In this document: in pieces, positions 35,397-41,700 of the stretch | How the letters are laid out: each line of letters begins with the position of its first letter | Position numbering within the stretch: the first letter of the stretch is position 1 | DNA from: Oscillibacter valericigenes | Lineage (GTDB): Bacteria > Bacillota > Clostridia > Oscillospirales > Oscillospiraceae | Assembly (NCBI RefSeq): GCF_016902445.1 | Contig: NZ_JACSNX010000022.1 | Span: forward strand, 1-41,700 | Direction: 5' to 3' | Length of the DNA stretch: 41,700 nt | Position numbers and translations under genes: made by a program | The notes under the pieces: model-generated | Told to the model about the DNA's origin: nothing | The model's input: the letters and a program-made list of their open reading frames with translations, nothing else | Database searches by the model: none

Positions 35397-36072
35397 AGAT
35401 CTGACGAAGCACTACGGCAGCGCCCCGGCGCTGACCCATGTGAATCTGACCATCGAGCCGGGCCGGATCGTGGGCCTGCTGGGTCCCAACGGCAGCGGCA
35501 AGACCACCCTCATCAAGCTGGCCAACGGCCTGCTGACCCCCAGCGAGGGGGAGGTGCTGGTGTGCGATATGGTCCCCGGGAAGGAGAGCCACGCCTGTGT
35601 CAGCTACCTGCCGGAGCGGACCTGCATCCCCACCTGGATGTCCGTGAAGCAGCTGCTGGACTTCTACGGCGACTTTTATCGGGACTTCAACCGGAAGGCG
35701 GCGGAGGAGATGCTCCAGCATCTGAACATCCGCCTGACCCAGCGGATCAAGCAGATGTCCAAGGGCAACCGGGAGAAGGTGCAGCTCATTATGGTCATGA
35801 GCCGTGCGGCGAAGCTGTATCTGCTGGATGAGCCCATCGGCGGCGTGGACCCGGCCACCCGGGACTACATCCTCTCCACCATCATCACCAATTACAACCC
35901 CGAGGCGGCGGTCATCATCTCCACCCACCTGATCGCAGATGTGGAGAAGGTGCTGGACGAGGTCATTTTCATCAATCAGGGCCAGGTGGTGCTCCAGTCC
36001 TCCGTGGATGAGATCCGGGAGGAGAAGGGCATGAGCGTGGACGCCCTGTTCCGGGAGGTGTTCAAATGCTGA
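35377..36072 (+). CDS. ABC transporter ATP-binding protein
   Basis: A 231-residue nucleotide-binding domain: Walker A GPNGSGKTT (36-44), signature MSKGN (127-131, the non-LSGGQ form common in YtrB-like proteins), Walker B LYLLDEP (D151, E152), D-loop GGVDPA and switch histidine H184 (STHL). It overlaps the gntR gene by 20 bases and the permease by 7, so the three are translationally coupled. It would energise export or lipid/peptide handling by the permease; substrate unknown. Confidence 0.94.
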   Translation: MAVLECKDLTKHYGSAPALTHVNLTIEPGRIVGLLGPNGSGKTTLIKLANGLLTPSEGEVLVCDMVPGKESHACVSYLPERTCIPTWMSVKQLLDFYGDFYRDFNRKAAEEMLQHLNIRLTQRIKQMSKGNREKVQLIMVMSRAAKLYLLDEPIGGVDPATRDYILSTIITNYNPEAAVIISTHLIADVEKVLDEVIFINQGQVVLQSSVDEIREEKGMSVDALFREVFKC

Positions 36073-36875
36073 CGAAACTCTTGAAGCACGAGTTCCGTGC
36101 CACGGCCCGCATCATGGGCCCCCTGTATCTGGTTTTGCTGGCGGTGGCCCTGGGCTTCAATTTCTCCGCCCGGCTGATGGACACCAGCAATGTCGTTCTG
36201 AACATCCTGGCAGCTCTGGTGATCCTGGCCTATGTGGCGGCCATCATCGGCGTGTTCATTGTGGCGTTCATCCTGATGCTCCAGCGGTTCTACAAGAATC
36301 TGCTGGGGGACGAGGGCTACATCATGTTCACCCTGCCCGCCTCCGTCCACCAGCATGTGTGGAGCAAGCTGATCGTCTCCGCCGTGTGGTTCATCGCCAC
36401 CGGCGTGGTGGTGATCCTGTCCGCGTTTGTGGCTGCCTTCAACGTGAGCTTCCTGACGGACCTGGCCGGCATTTTCCCCAAGCTGTTCCAGCAGCTGAAC
36501 GCTTACTACGCTGTCAACGGCACGGCGTTCCTGATGGAATTCATGGTGCTGATGCTGGCGGCCTGCATGAGCTTCTCCCTGCAGTTCTATGCCGCCCTGG
36601 CGGTGGGCCACAGCTTTGCCAACCACAAGATGGCCATGTCCGTGGTGTTCTTCTTCGTGTTCCAGTTCGTGATGCAGATGGCCAGCGGCATTCTGCTGAT
36701 CAGCCTGGATAACGGGGTGGTCCAGCGTCTGCTGGCATCGATGGACTTCCACTTCACCGGTGTGGCGGCCATGCACGTTGCCATGCTGGGAATGATCGTC
36801 CTGACGGTGCTTTACGGCGCAGTGTTCTATATTGTTACCACAATCACCTTGAAAAAGCGTCTGAATCTGGAGTAA
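36066..36875 (+). CDS. ABC transporter permease (ABC-2-like)
   Basis: A 269-residue membrane protein with about six hydrophobic segments and a cytoplasmic start (MLTKLLKHEFRATAR) typical of ABC-2-type permeases. A central motif, LLGDEGYIMFTLPAS, after the second helix pair is common in permeases paired with GntR regulators in Clostridia. It is fused in translation to the ATPase (ATG within its last codons) and ends the operon before a strong hairpin. Confidence 0.86.
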   Translation: MLTKLLKHEFRATARIMGPLYLVLLAVALGFNFSARLMDTSNVVLNILAALVILAYVAAIIGVFIVAFILMLQRFYKNLLGDEGYIMFTLPASVHQHVWSKLIVSAVWFIATGVVVILSAFVAAFNVSFLTDLAGIFPKLFQQLNAYYAVNGTAFLMEFMVLMLAACMSFSLQFYAALAVGHSFANHKMAMSVVFFFVFQFVMQMASGILLISLDNGVVQRLLASMDFHFTGVAAMHVAMLGMIVLTVLYGAVFYIVTTITLKKRLNLE

Positions 36876-36889
36876 ACTGGACCATACGC

Positions 36890-36932
36890 TTCCGGCGGGC
36901 CGCGGGAGCGATCCCGCGGCCCCGGAAATTTT
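36890..36932 (+). terminator. Hairpin after the ABC permease
   Basis: Perfect 11-bp core (36897-36907 with 36912-36922, loop GCGA), extended outward by a few pairs with a bulge (TTCC/GGAA), followed by AATTTT. It ends 13 bases before the next ATG, so it may also affect that gene. Confidence 0.75.
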
Positions 36933-36945
36933 GAGGGAGGCCGCC

Positions 36946-37416
36946 ATGCCCGTAGAGGAAAACCTGATGCAAGCGATCCTGCTGACCTTCGGCACCGCCA
37001 TGGTGCCGGTGCTGGAGCTCCGGGGCGCCATTCCCGTGGGGGTGGCGGCGGGGCTCTCCCCGGCCGTGGCCTGCGTGGTGTCCGTCCTGGGCAACATGGT
37101 GCCGGTGCCCTTTATCCTGCTGCTGATCCGCCGGATCTTCGACTGGCTGCGGGGCACCCGCCTCTTCGGCCCCAAGATCGCCTGGCTGGAGCGCCGGGCC
37201 CACCTGAAGGGCCGGGTGGTGCGGAAGTACCGCCTGCCGGGGCTCATCATCCTGGTGGCCATCCCCCTGCCGGGCACCGGCGCCTGGACCGGCGCCCTGG
37301 TGGCAGCCCTGCTGGACATCCGCATGCGCCACGCGGTGCCGGCTATTTTTCTGGGCGTGGTGATCGCCGGAGCCATCGTCACGGTGCTCACCTACGGCGT
37401 GGTGCAGCTGTTTTGA
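36946..37416 (+). CDS. Small multidrug export-family membrane protein (COG2426)
   Basis: A 156-residue protein with four to five hydrophobic segments. VLELRGAIPVG near the N-terminus, NMVPVPFILL and PLPGTGAWTGALVAALLDI are hallmarks of the COG2426/PF06695 family, named putative small multidrug exporters though transport is hardly tested. The ATG at 36946 follows GAGGGAGG; an in-frame TTG at 36931 is less likely. The stop (TGA at 37414-37416) is followed after 20 bases by the lipoprotein start. Confidence 0.85.
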   Translation: MPVEENLMQAILLTFGTAMVPVLELRGAIPVGVAAGLSPAVACVVSVLGNMVPVPFILLLIRRIFDWLRGTRLFGPKIAWLERRAHLKGRVVRKYRLPGLIILVAIPLPGTGAWTGALVAALLDIRMRHAVPAIFLGVVIAGAIVTVLTYGVVQLF

Positions 37417-37436
37417 GAGAGAAAGAGGGAACTTCT

Positions 37437-38138
37437 TTGAGCGATTTGAAAAAGCGCCTGGGCGCCCTCGCCCTGGCGGGTTGGATGACATTGTCCCTGG
37501 CGGCCTGCAGCGTCCCCCTGGGGGACGCGGAGGTCCGCACCGGCGAGGACGGATCACTGGTGATCGACGGCGAGGCCATCTGGGACGAGACTGCCCCCGA
37601 TGGGGATGCGGCATCCCCGGAGACGACGGACCCGGCGGAGGACGCCGCCCCGGCAGAGGACACAGAGTCTCTGTACGAGTATTACAGCACCCGGGAGGAG
37701 CTGCTGAACGGCATCCAGGCGGGCTATGTATTCCGCCTGGACCACACCTTTGAAGAGGAGGCCCGGCCCACCGTCACCGGCGGTCACTGGCCCTTCCAGG
37801 TGTCCGGCGAGGACACCCTGGACCTGGAGATCCAATTCAACCACTTGCTCCCCCTGGAAGAAGAGGGCCTGATCTCCGGCGAGAGCCGGGTGGAGGTCCG
37901 CCTGATCTCTCCGGAGGGTGAGGCGGTCTATGAATATGCGGCCACGGGAGCGGAGCTGGAGGCGGACACCGACGTGCAGGAGACCATTCCCCTGACACCG
38001 GGTGAGTGGGACCTGGAGATATCCTTTGTATTCCGCAGCGCCGGCGGCGACACGCCCGCGGCCCTGCACATCTCCGCCCGGTGCCAGAATATGACCCAGG
38101 CGGACCAGACCTATTTGGAGGAGCTGCGTCTGCGGTGA
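37437..38138 (+). CDS. Lipoprotein of unknown function
   Basis: A 233-residue secreted lipoprotein: basic N-terminus (SDLKKR), hydrophobic core, and a lipobox SLAAC at about residue 24. An acidic low-complexity stretch (DETAPDGDAASPETTDP) follows, then a predicted beta-rich domain. I do not recognise the domain. The TTG at 37437 is chosen because AGAGGGA lies 6 bases upstream; the next upstream candidate, TTG at 37413, overlaps the previous stop. Together with the following lipoprotein it may form a two-gene surface unit. Confidence 0.75.
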   Translation: MSDLKKRLGALALAGWMTLSLAACSVPLGDAEVRTGEDGSLVIDGEAIWDETAPDGDAASPETTDPAEDAAPAEDTESLYEYYSTREELLNGIQAGYVFRLDHTFEEEARPTVTGGHWPFQVSGEDTLDLEIQFNHLLPLEEEGLISGESRVEVRLISPEGEAVYEYAATGAELEADTDVQETIPLTPGEWDLEISFVFRSAGGDTPAALHISARCQNMTQADQTYLEELRLR

Positions 38139-38179
38139 CATCTGCCCGAAGGCCCATGGAAAAATTACAGGAGGCATGT

Positions 38180-38683
38180 ATGAAAAAGTGCTGGATTCTC
38201 TGCGCCCTGGCCCTGACGCTGCTGCTGACCGCCTGCGGCGGGCAGACAGCAGACGAGCCCGCCGCAGAGCCGGAAAAGGACCACTACTACCAGATCCTGG
38301 ACGCGGACGGCCAAGAGCTGTACACCGTTACGGACGACACAGCCGTGGCGGAGATCGACGCCCTCATCAACGAGGCCGGCGGAGAGAGCGCAGACCACGG
38401 GAGCGCGGAGGGAGATCCCCTCTACACCTATGTCTACTGGCAGGAGACCACCCTCCACGCCGGGGAGGACCCGGACGCGGAGCGGGAATATCTGGAAGTG
38501 TTCCGCACCCAGGTGCGCTCCGACAGCAATGCCGTCACCACGGAGGTCCTGTCCGACACCCTGGAGGGCGTGGGAGACGCCATCAACATAGAAGGCCTGG
38601 GAGGCTTGCTGACATTCTCTGCGGAAGTATCCCAGGAGACGGCAGACGCCCTGCGGGACCCGGGGCAGTTTGCCGGGGCGTGA
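38180..38683 (+). CDS. Second lipoprotein of unknown function
   Basis: A 167-residue lipoprotein with signal peptide MKKCWILCALALTLLLTACG (lipobox LTAC, lipidated Cys at about 19). The mature part begins acidic (ADEPAAEPEKD) and has an alpha/beta pattern with DHYYQILDADGQELYTVTDD; no family recognised. CAGGAGG lies 5 bases before the ATG. It is 41 bases behind the first lipoprotein and is followed by a strong terminator. Confidence 0.82.
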   Translation: MKKCWILCALALTLLLTACGGQTADEPAAEPEKDHYYQILDADGQELYTVTDDTAVAEIDALINEAGGESADHGSAEGDPLYTYVYWQETTLHAGEDPDAEREYLEVFRTQVRSDSNAVTTEVLSDTLEGVGDAINIEGLGGLLTFSAEVSQETADALRDPGQFAGA

Positions 38684-38692
38684 CAACGACAA

Positions 38693-38736
38693 AAAGATGC
38701 GGCGCATCCAGGCGGATGTGCCGCATCTTTATTTAT
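38693..38736 (+). terminator. Terminator after the lipoprotein pair
   Basis: A 17-bp stem (38693-38709 with 38714-38730, one G-T pair), loop AGGC, and a tail TTTATTTAT. The longest stem among the plus-strand terminators. Confidence 0.9.
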
Positions 38737-38788
38737 GGCCAGCTCCTGCGGCGGGGATGCAGGGGCGGTCAGCAACCGCCCGGGAACA

Positions 38789-38820
38789 AGGAAAGCGCGG
38801 GACGCATCCCGCTCTTTCCT
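38789..38820 (-). terminator. Terminator of the guanine deaminase gene
   Basis: On the minus strand, a stem of 13 bp with one mismatch (38820-38807 against 38802-38789), loop TGCG, and a moderately T-rich tail (TTGTTCC). A separate 7-bp hairpin lies at 38763-38781. Confidence 0.65.
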
Positions 38821-40094
38821 CAATTCTCCGCGGAGAACACCTTCCGCCCCTCGCTCCAGACCGCCCGGATGGCGCCGTTCTGCCGCAGATACACCGCCCG
38901 CTCCAGACGCTCCTGGGGCGTCAGGGGGTGGGGCTGAGGCAGCTGGTCGTCCGCCAGGACCAGGGCGTGGAGGCGGTTGCCCGGGGCAAAGCCCGGCCGC
39001 TCTCCAAAGTACGCCGCCCCGGCGGAGGTGCCCAGATACCACCCCTCCGGCACGGTGAGCAAGTCCGTCTCCCAGTTGTCCAGCACCCGCCGGGCCTTGG
39101 AGGCCCGGATGGAGGCGGCCACCACATCGAACATGTGCAGGTGGTCCCCACCGGCGATGTCGCTGCCCAGGGCCACCTTTACGCCCTCGTTCAGCATGGC
39201 CCGCACCGGCGCCACGCCGGAGCAGATGTTCTGATTGGAGTCGGCGCAGTGGACCGCCGTCACGCCGGCGTCCCCCATGGCCCGCCGCTCCCGCCCGTCG
39301 GACCAGACACAGTGGGCCATGACGGTGCGGTCATTCCACAGGCCGTATTTGGCATAGGTCTCCCAGTATTGCTGGCAGTCCGGGTGGAGCTGGCGCACCC
39401 AGGCCATCTCCGCCTGGTTTTCCGACAGGTGGGACTGGACGGGCAGATCCCGCTCCGCTGCCAGCCTGCCCAGAAACGCCATCAGCTCGTCGGTGCAGGA
39501 GGGGGTGAACCGGGGCGTCAGCATGGGCTTCACCAGGCGGAAATCCCGGCTCGCCTCCAGCCAGCGGAGCGTCTCCCGCATGGATTCCTCTGTGGTCTCC
39601 TCCAGCACGCCGGGGGCGGCGTTCCGGTCCATGTTCACCTTGCCCACGTAGCCGGTGACGCCCGCCTTCTCCAGCTCCTCCATCAGGATCAGCGTGGCGT
39701 CCGTGTGGAGGGAGGAGAACATGCACACCCGGGTGGTGCCGTTTTCGATCAGCTCCCGGGCCAGGCGGCGGTAGATCTCCCGGGCGTAGCCGGTGTCGGC
39801 GAACCGGGCCTCCGTGGGGAAGGCGTAGGCATTCAGCCAGTCCAGCAGGGGCAGGTCCATGCCCATGCCCAGCATGGGATACTGGGGCGCGTGAAGGTGC
39901 AGGTCCGCGAAGGACTGGAGGATCAGCGCGTCCCCAAAATCCTCCGCCGGGGCGCCGGCGTACTGCTCCGGCAGCACCGGGTAGATGCCCTGAATGGCGC
40001 CGTCCACGGCCACCAGATACCCGCCCGGTACGGCCTCCAGCTGTCCCAGGGCGGGGGCGGACAGAATGGTCCCTTTGATGATCGTCAGTGACAT
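38820..40094 (-). CDS. guaD: Guanine deaminase-like amidohydrolase
   Basis: A 424-residue metal-dependent hydrolase of the amidohydrolase superfamily. The metal motif DLHLHAPQYP has H66 and H68; SHLSEN (H222, E225), MAHCVW (H261) and GSDIAGG (D312) complete the site. LPLLDWLN and PRFTPSC are typical of guanine deaminase, which converts guanine to xanthine plus ammonia. HCADSNQNI replaces the usual HCPTSN. AAGGAG is 7 bases before the ATG. A purine riboswitch lies directly upstream on the same strand, supporting a purine substrate. Convergent with the lipoproteins; divergent from zupT. Confidence 0.9.
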   Translation of the reverse strand: MSLTIIKGTILSAPALGQLEAVPGGYLVAVDGAIQGIYPVLPEQYAGAPAEDFGDALILQSFADLHLHAPQYPMLGMGMDLPLLDWLNAYAFPTEARFADTGYAREIYRRLARELIENGTTRVCMFSSLHTDATLILMEELEKAGVTGYVGKVNMDRNAAPGVLEETTEESMRETLRWLEASRDFRLVKPMLTPRFTPSCTDELMAFLGRLAAERDLPVQSHLSENQAEMAWVRQLHPDCQQYWETYAKYGLWNDRTVMAHCVWSDGRERRAMGDAGVTAVHCADSNQNICSGVAPVRAMLNEGVKVALGSDIAGGDHLHMFDVVAASIRASKARRVLDNWETDLLTVPEGWYLGTSAGAAYFGERPGFAPGNRLHALVLADDQLPQPHPLTPQERLERAVYLRQNGAIRAVWSEGRKVFSAEN

Positions 40095-40168
40095 GGCAGA
40101 TCTCCTTTTTCCGTTTCAGTGTTTTGGGCAGAAAAGAAGCGCCTGCCGGCAGAGGCTGCACCTCTCCC

Positions 40169-40251
40169 AACAGACACCCATAGCAGAGCCTTCGGCGGCT
40201 CCGTAGAGACGTTCGCGCCATGACAGCGAACTTATATGAGTTTTTCCTGTT
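40169..40251 (-). promoter_or_regulatory. Purine (guanine-class) riboswitch upstream of guanine deaminase
   Basis: Read on the minus strand: P1 ACTCATA (40241-40235) pairs with TATGGGT (40182-40176), extended by AACAG/CTGTT (40251-40247 and 40173-40169). After ATATAA comes P2 GTTCGC/GCGAAC with the 7-base loop GTCATGG (the loop GG conserved), then J2/3 GTCTCTACG (U47, U49, C50, U51, A52, C53 equivalents kept), P3 GAGCC/GGCTC with loop GCCGAA, and the junction base C just before TATGGGT, which sets guanine/hypoxanthine specificity in xpt-type switches. Differences from xpt: G for A73, C for U48, a one-base shorter L3 and a mismatch at the top of P2. The promoter start matches the 5' end of the aptamer. 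Ligand and direction of control are inferred. Confidence 0.86.
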
Positions 40252-40257
40252 ATTTTT

Positions 40258-40286
40258 ATGATAGCACACATCCAGCCCGGACGCAA
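40258..40286 (-). promoter_or_regulatory. Promoter of the riboswitch-guaD transcript
   Basis: On the minus strand TTGCGT (40286-40281), 17-base spacer, TATCAT (40263-40258). Transcription would begin near 40251, exactly where the extended P1 stem of the riboswitch starts. Confidence 0.82.
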
Positions 40287-40287
40287 G

Positions 40288-40321
40288 CCCTGTCACACAG
40301 GGAAGTCCTGCCGCCTATACT
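40288..40321 (+). promoter_or_regulatory. Candidate operator and promoter of zupT
   Basis: CCCTGT and ACAGGG (40288-40293, 40297-40302) form a perfect 6-bp dyad around CAC. A good -10 box TATACT follows at 40316-40321, but the -35 is weak, so activation or repression at the dyad is plausible. No regulator can be named. Confidence 0.4.
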
Positions 40322-40369
40322 GGCATACGGGCGGTGTTCCGCCCGAATCAGAGAAAAGGCGTTGGTGCT

Positions 40370-41131
40370 ATGCTGCAGTCTCTTGGCTGGGCGGCCCTGG
40401 GCACAGGCTTCACGTTTTTGATGACCACCCTGGGCGCGGCCATGGTGTTTTTTTTCGCCGGGGAGCCCCGGCCCCACTTTCAAAAGGCTCTGCTGGGCTT
40501 TGCGGCCGGGGTCATGACGGCGGCCTCCGTGTGGAGCCTGCTGCTCCCGGCCATCAACAGGTCGGCGGCGCTGCCCCTGCCGTCCTGGCTGCCCGCTGCG
40601 GGCGGGATGCTGCTGGGGGTGGTGTTCCTGGCGGCGCTGGACGGTCTGCTGCCCCGCCTGCGGCGCTCCCGGGGCCGCCTGGACGCTTCCTGGCGGCAGA
40701 CCACCCTGCTGATGACGGCCATCACCCTACATAACGTGCCGGAGGGCATGGCGGTGGGGCTGGCCTTTGCCCTGGCGGCGGGCGGAGAGGGGCTTGCCGG
40801 CGCGGCGGCCCTGGCCATGGGCATCGGCATCCAGAACTTTCCGGAGGGCGCCGCCGTGGCCCTGCCCCTGCGGCAGGGGGGCTGGTCCCGGTCCCGGGCT
40901 TTTGCGGGAGGGATGCTCTCCGGCGCCGTGGAGCCGGTGTTCGGCGTCCTTGTGGTGCTGGCGGCGGCCGGTGTGGAGCCGCTGATGCCCTGGCTGCTGA
41001 GCTTTGCGGCCGGGGCCATGCTGTATGTGGTGGTGGAGGAGCTGGTGCCTCAGGCCCACAGCCGGGCGGGCACCTGCGGATTTGTGCTGGGGTTTCTGGT
41101 GATGATGGTGCTGGATGTGGCGCTGGGATAA
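40370..41131 (+). CDS. zupT: ZIP-family metal transporter
   Basis: A 253-residue membrane protein with about eight hydrophobic segments. The ZIP metal-path motifs are seen: HNVPEGMAVG in the fourth helix and QNFPEGAAVALP in the fifth, the latter with Gln where many have His, as in other bacterial ZupT/ZIP members. It would import zinc or other divalent metals (iron, manganese). The start ATG at 40370 follows AAAAGG by about 10 bases. A cytoplasmic loop between the third and fourth helices is short and Arg-rich (RLRRSRGRL). Confidence 0.9.
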   Translation: MLQSLGWAALGTGFTFLMTTLGAAMVFFFAGEPRPHFQKALLGFAAGVMTAASVWSLLLPAINRSAALPLPSWLPAAGGMLLGVVFLAALDGLLPRLRRSRGRLDASWRQTTLLMTAITLHNVPEGMAVGLAFALAAGGEGLAGAAALAMGIGIQNFPEGAAVALPLRQGGWSRSRAFAGGMLSGAVEPVFGVLVVLAAAGVEPLMPWLLSFAAGAMLYVVVEELVPQAHSRAGTCGFVLGFLVMMVLDVALG

Positions 41132-41139
41132 AGCGAACG

Positions 41140-41179
41140 GGGAAAGCGGGGGCCGCCTTCACGCGGCCCCCGCTTTCCC
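41140..41179. terminator. 17-bp perfect hairpin between convergent genes
   Basis: Arms 41140-41156 and 41163-41179 pair perfectly over 17 bp, loop CTTCAC. Tails on both sides are only mildly T-rich (TTGAT on plus, CGTTCGCTTT on minus). It separates the ends of the ZIP gene and the collagen-like gene and likely serves both. Confidence 0.8.
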
Positions 41180-41183
41180 TTGA

Positions 41184-41700
41184 TCAAGCTCCGCTCTCTT
41201 CGGTGTGCAGCCCCATAATCACCATGGTCATGGCGCCATCCCGGACAGCGGCACTGCTGTTGCAGTTCAGGGTGAGCACAGTCTGCGCCGGGACGACCGC
41301 GATAAACGCGGCGGAGCCGGATACGCTCACACTGGCACTGCTCACCCGGTCGTAGACACCGTACTCCAGAAAGGCGGCGCCATTATAAAATGGCGTTATC
41401 TGGAGATAGCCGGCTGCCTCCAGGACCGCAGAGACATGGTAGGTGACAAAATAGGTGCCCGGTGCCAAGGCCACCTGGGTGGCCGAGGGCTGGGAGATAT
41501 GCCCGGTGGGATCCGCCACTGCCTGGGTAAAGGAGATGGGGGATCCATTGGCAAACTGCTGCATATACGCAACAAAAGACGCATAGAGGTCCGGTCCGGC
41601 GGGGCCCTGCTCGCCCTGCGGTCCGGCGGGGCCCTGCTCGCCCTGCGGTCCGGCGGGGCCCTGCTCGCCCTGCGGTCCGGCGGGGCCCTGCTCGCCCTGC
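41184..41700 (-). CDS. Collagen-like surface protein, 3' end (BclA-type), truncated by window edge
   Basis: The frame is open to the right edge, so only the C-terminal 172 residues are seen. It starts with perfect Gly-X-Y repeats (units GEQGPAGPQ), then [18 protein letters not shown] and a globular domain of about 125 residues with a beta-sandwich pattern ([20 protein letters not shown], then [20 protein letters not shown]). This layout (collagen stalk plus TNF/C1q-like head) is that of the exosporium filament protein BclA and its clostridial homologues. An ATG at 41564 is internal, not the start. Surface or spore-coat location is inferred. Confidence 0.88.
   Translation of the reverse strand, partial: QGEQGPAGPQGEQGPAGPQGEQGPAGPQGEQGPAGPDLYASFVAYMQQFANGSPISFTQAVADPTGHISQPSATQVALAPGTYFVTYHVSAVLEAAGYLQITPFYNGAAFLEYGVYDRVSSASVSVSGSAAFIAVVPAQTVLTLNCNSSAAVRDGAMTMVIMGLHTEESGA
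41593..41700. repeat. Four perfect copies of a 27-bp tandem repeat
   Basis: Units begin at 41593, 41620, 41647 and 41674 and are identical base for base; the array continues beyond the window. Each unit encodes nine residues, GEQGPAGPQ in phase, as three Gly-X-Y triplets of a collagen-like stalk. There is no spacer, so it is not a CRISPR array. Confidence 0.95.

Noticed and set aside
41593..41700. CRISPR array
   Set aside because: The 27-bp units are directly adjacent without spacers and encode in-frame Gly-X-Y triplets.

Overview
The window is a GC-rich (roughly 65% by eye) piece of a bacterial chromosome with densely packed genes. SepF plus DivIVA, Hfq, RicT (PSP1/YaaT family), pyruvate phosphate dikinase, a YtrA-type GntR-ABC operon and a BclA-like collagen protein together point to a spore-forming, anaerobic, high-GC member of Clostridia. 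The Oscillospiraceae/Flavonifractor-Oscillibacter-Lawsonibacter neighbourhood is the best guess; this is inferred from gene content and composition, and genus cannot be fixed from sequence alone. Most genes are ordinary housekeeping genes. There is no prophage, insertion sequence, CRISPR array, tRNA or rRNA that I can see.

Layout. 1-619: a non-coding, hairpin-rich block. 620-9318: mutS, a CPBP protease, an AEC permease, mutL, a chain of hairpins, a small DUF6440-like gene, a flavin oxidoreductase, miaA and hfq (mismatch repair and tRNA/RNA maintenance). 9481-12708: an HlyD-like adaptor, yggS, sepF and divIVA (division cluster), closed by a terminator. 12774-17013: a HAD phosphatase, then an XRE regulator translationally coupled to an MBOAT O-acyltransferase and an SGNH-like partner (probably cell-surface polymer O-acetylation). 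17135-18940: lepA. 18981-21281 (minus): a multi-PAS protein with no recognisable output domain. 21538-26633: carA and a carB gene whose product carries a whole diaminopimelate epimerase (DapF) domain at its C-terminus. 26786-27886: an AIM24-family protein and a small membrane protein. 28005-30635 (minus): ppdK. 30927-33956: holB, ricT and a Cof-type HAD phosphatase. 34065-37416: a membrane-anchored XRE regulator, a GntR-ABC operon with a visible operator, and a small-multidrug-export family gene. 37437-38683: two lipoproteins. 38820-40094 (minus): a guanine deaminase behind a purine riboswitch. 40370-41131: a ZIP metal transporter. 41184-41700 (minus): the 3' end of a collagen-like, BclA-type surface protein that runs off the window.

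Most notable points. (1) A CarB-DapF fusion, in which the first of the two catalytic cysteines of the epimerase is replaced by alanine. (2) A guanine-class purine riboswitch with a matching promoter directly upstream of a guanine deaminase, an unusual regulatory pairing with some non-consensus bases in the aptamer. (3) A run of six hairpins between mutL and the DUF6440 gene, and a similar structured block before mutS. (4) A PAS-only sensor protein. (5) A long basic RGG-like tail on RicT. (6) A perfect 27-bp coding tandem repeat in the collagen-like gene. Starts are often TTG or GTG here (mutS, ricT, a lipoprotein, gntR, the PAS gene), which I assigned from Shine-Dalgarno spacing and overlaps.
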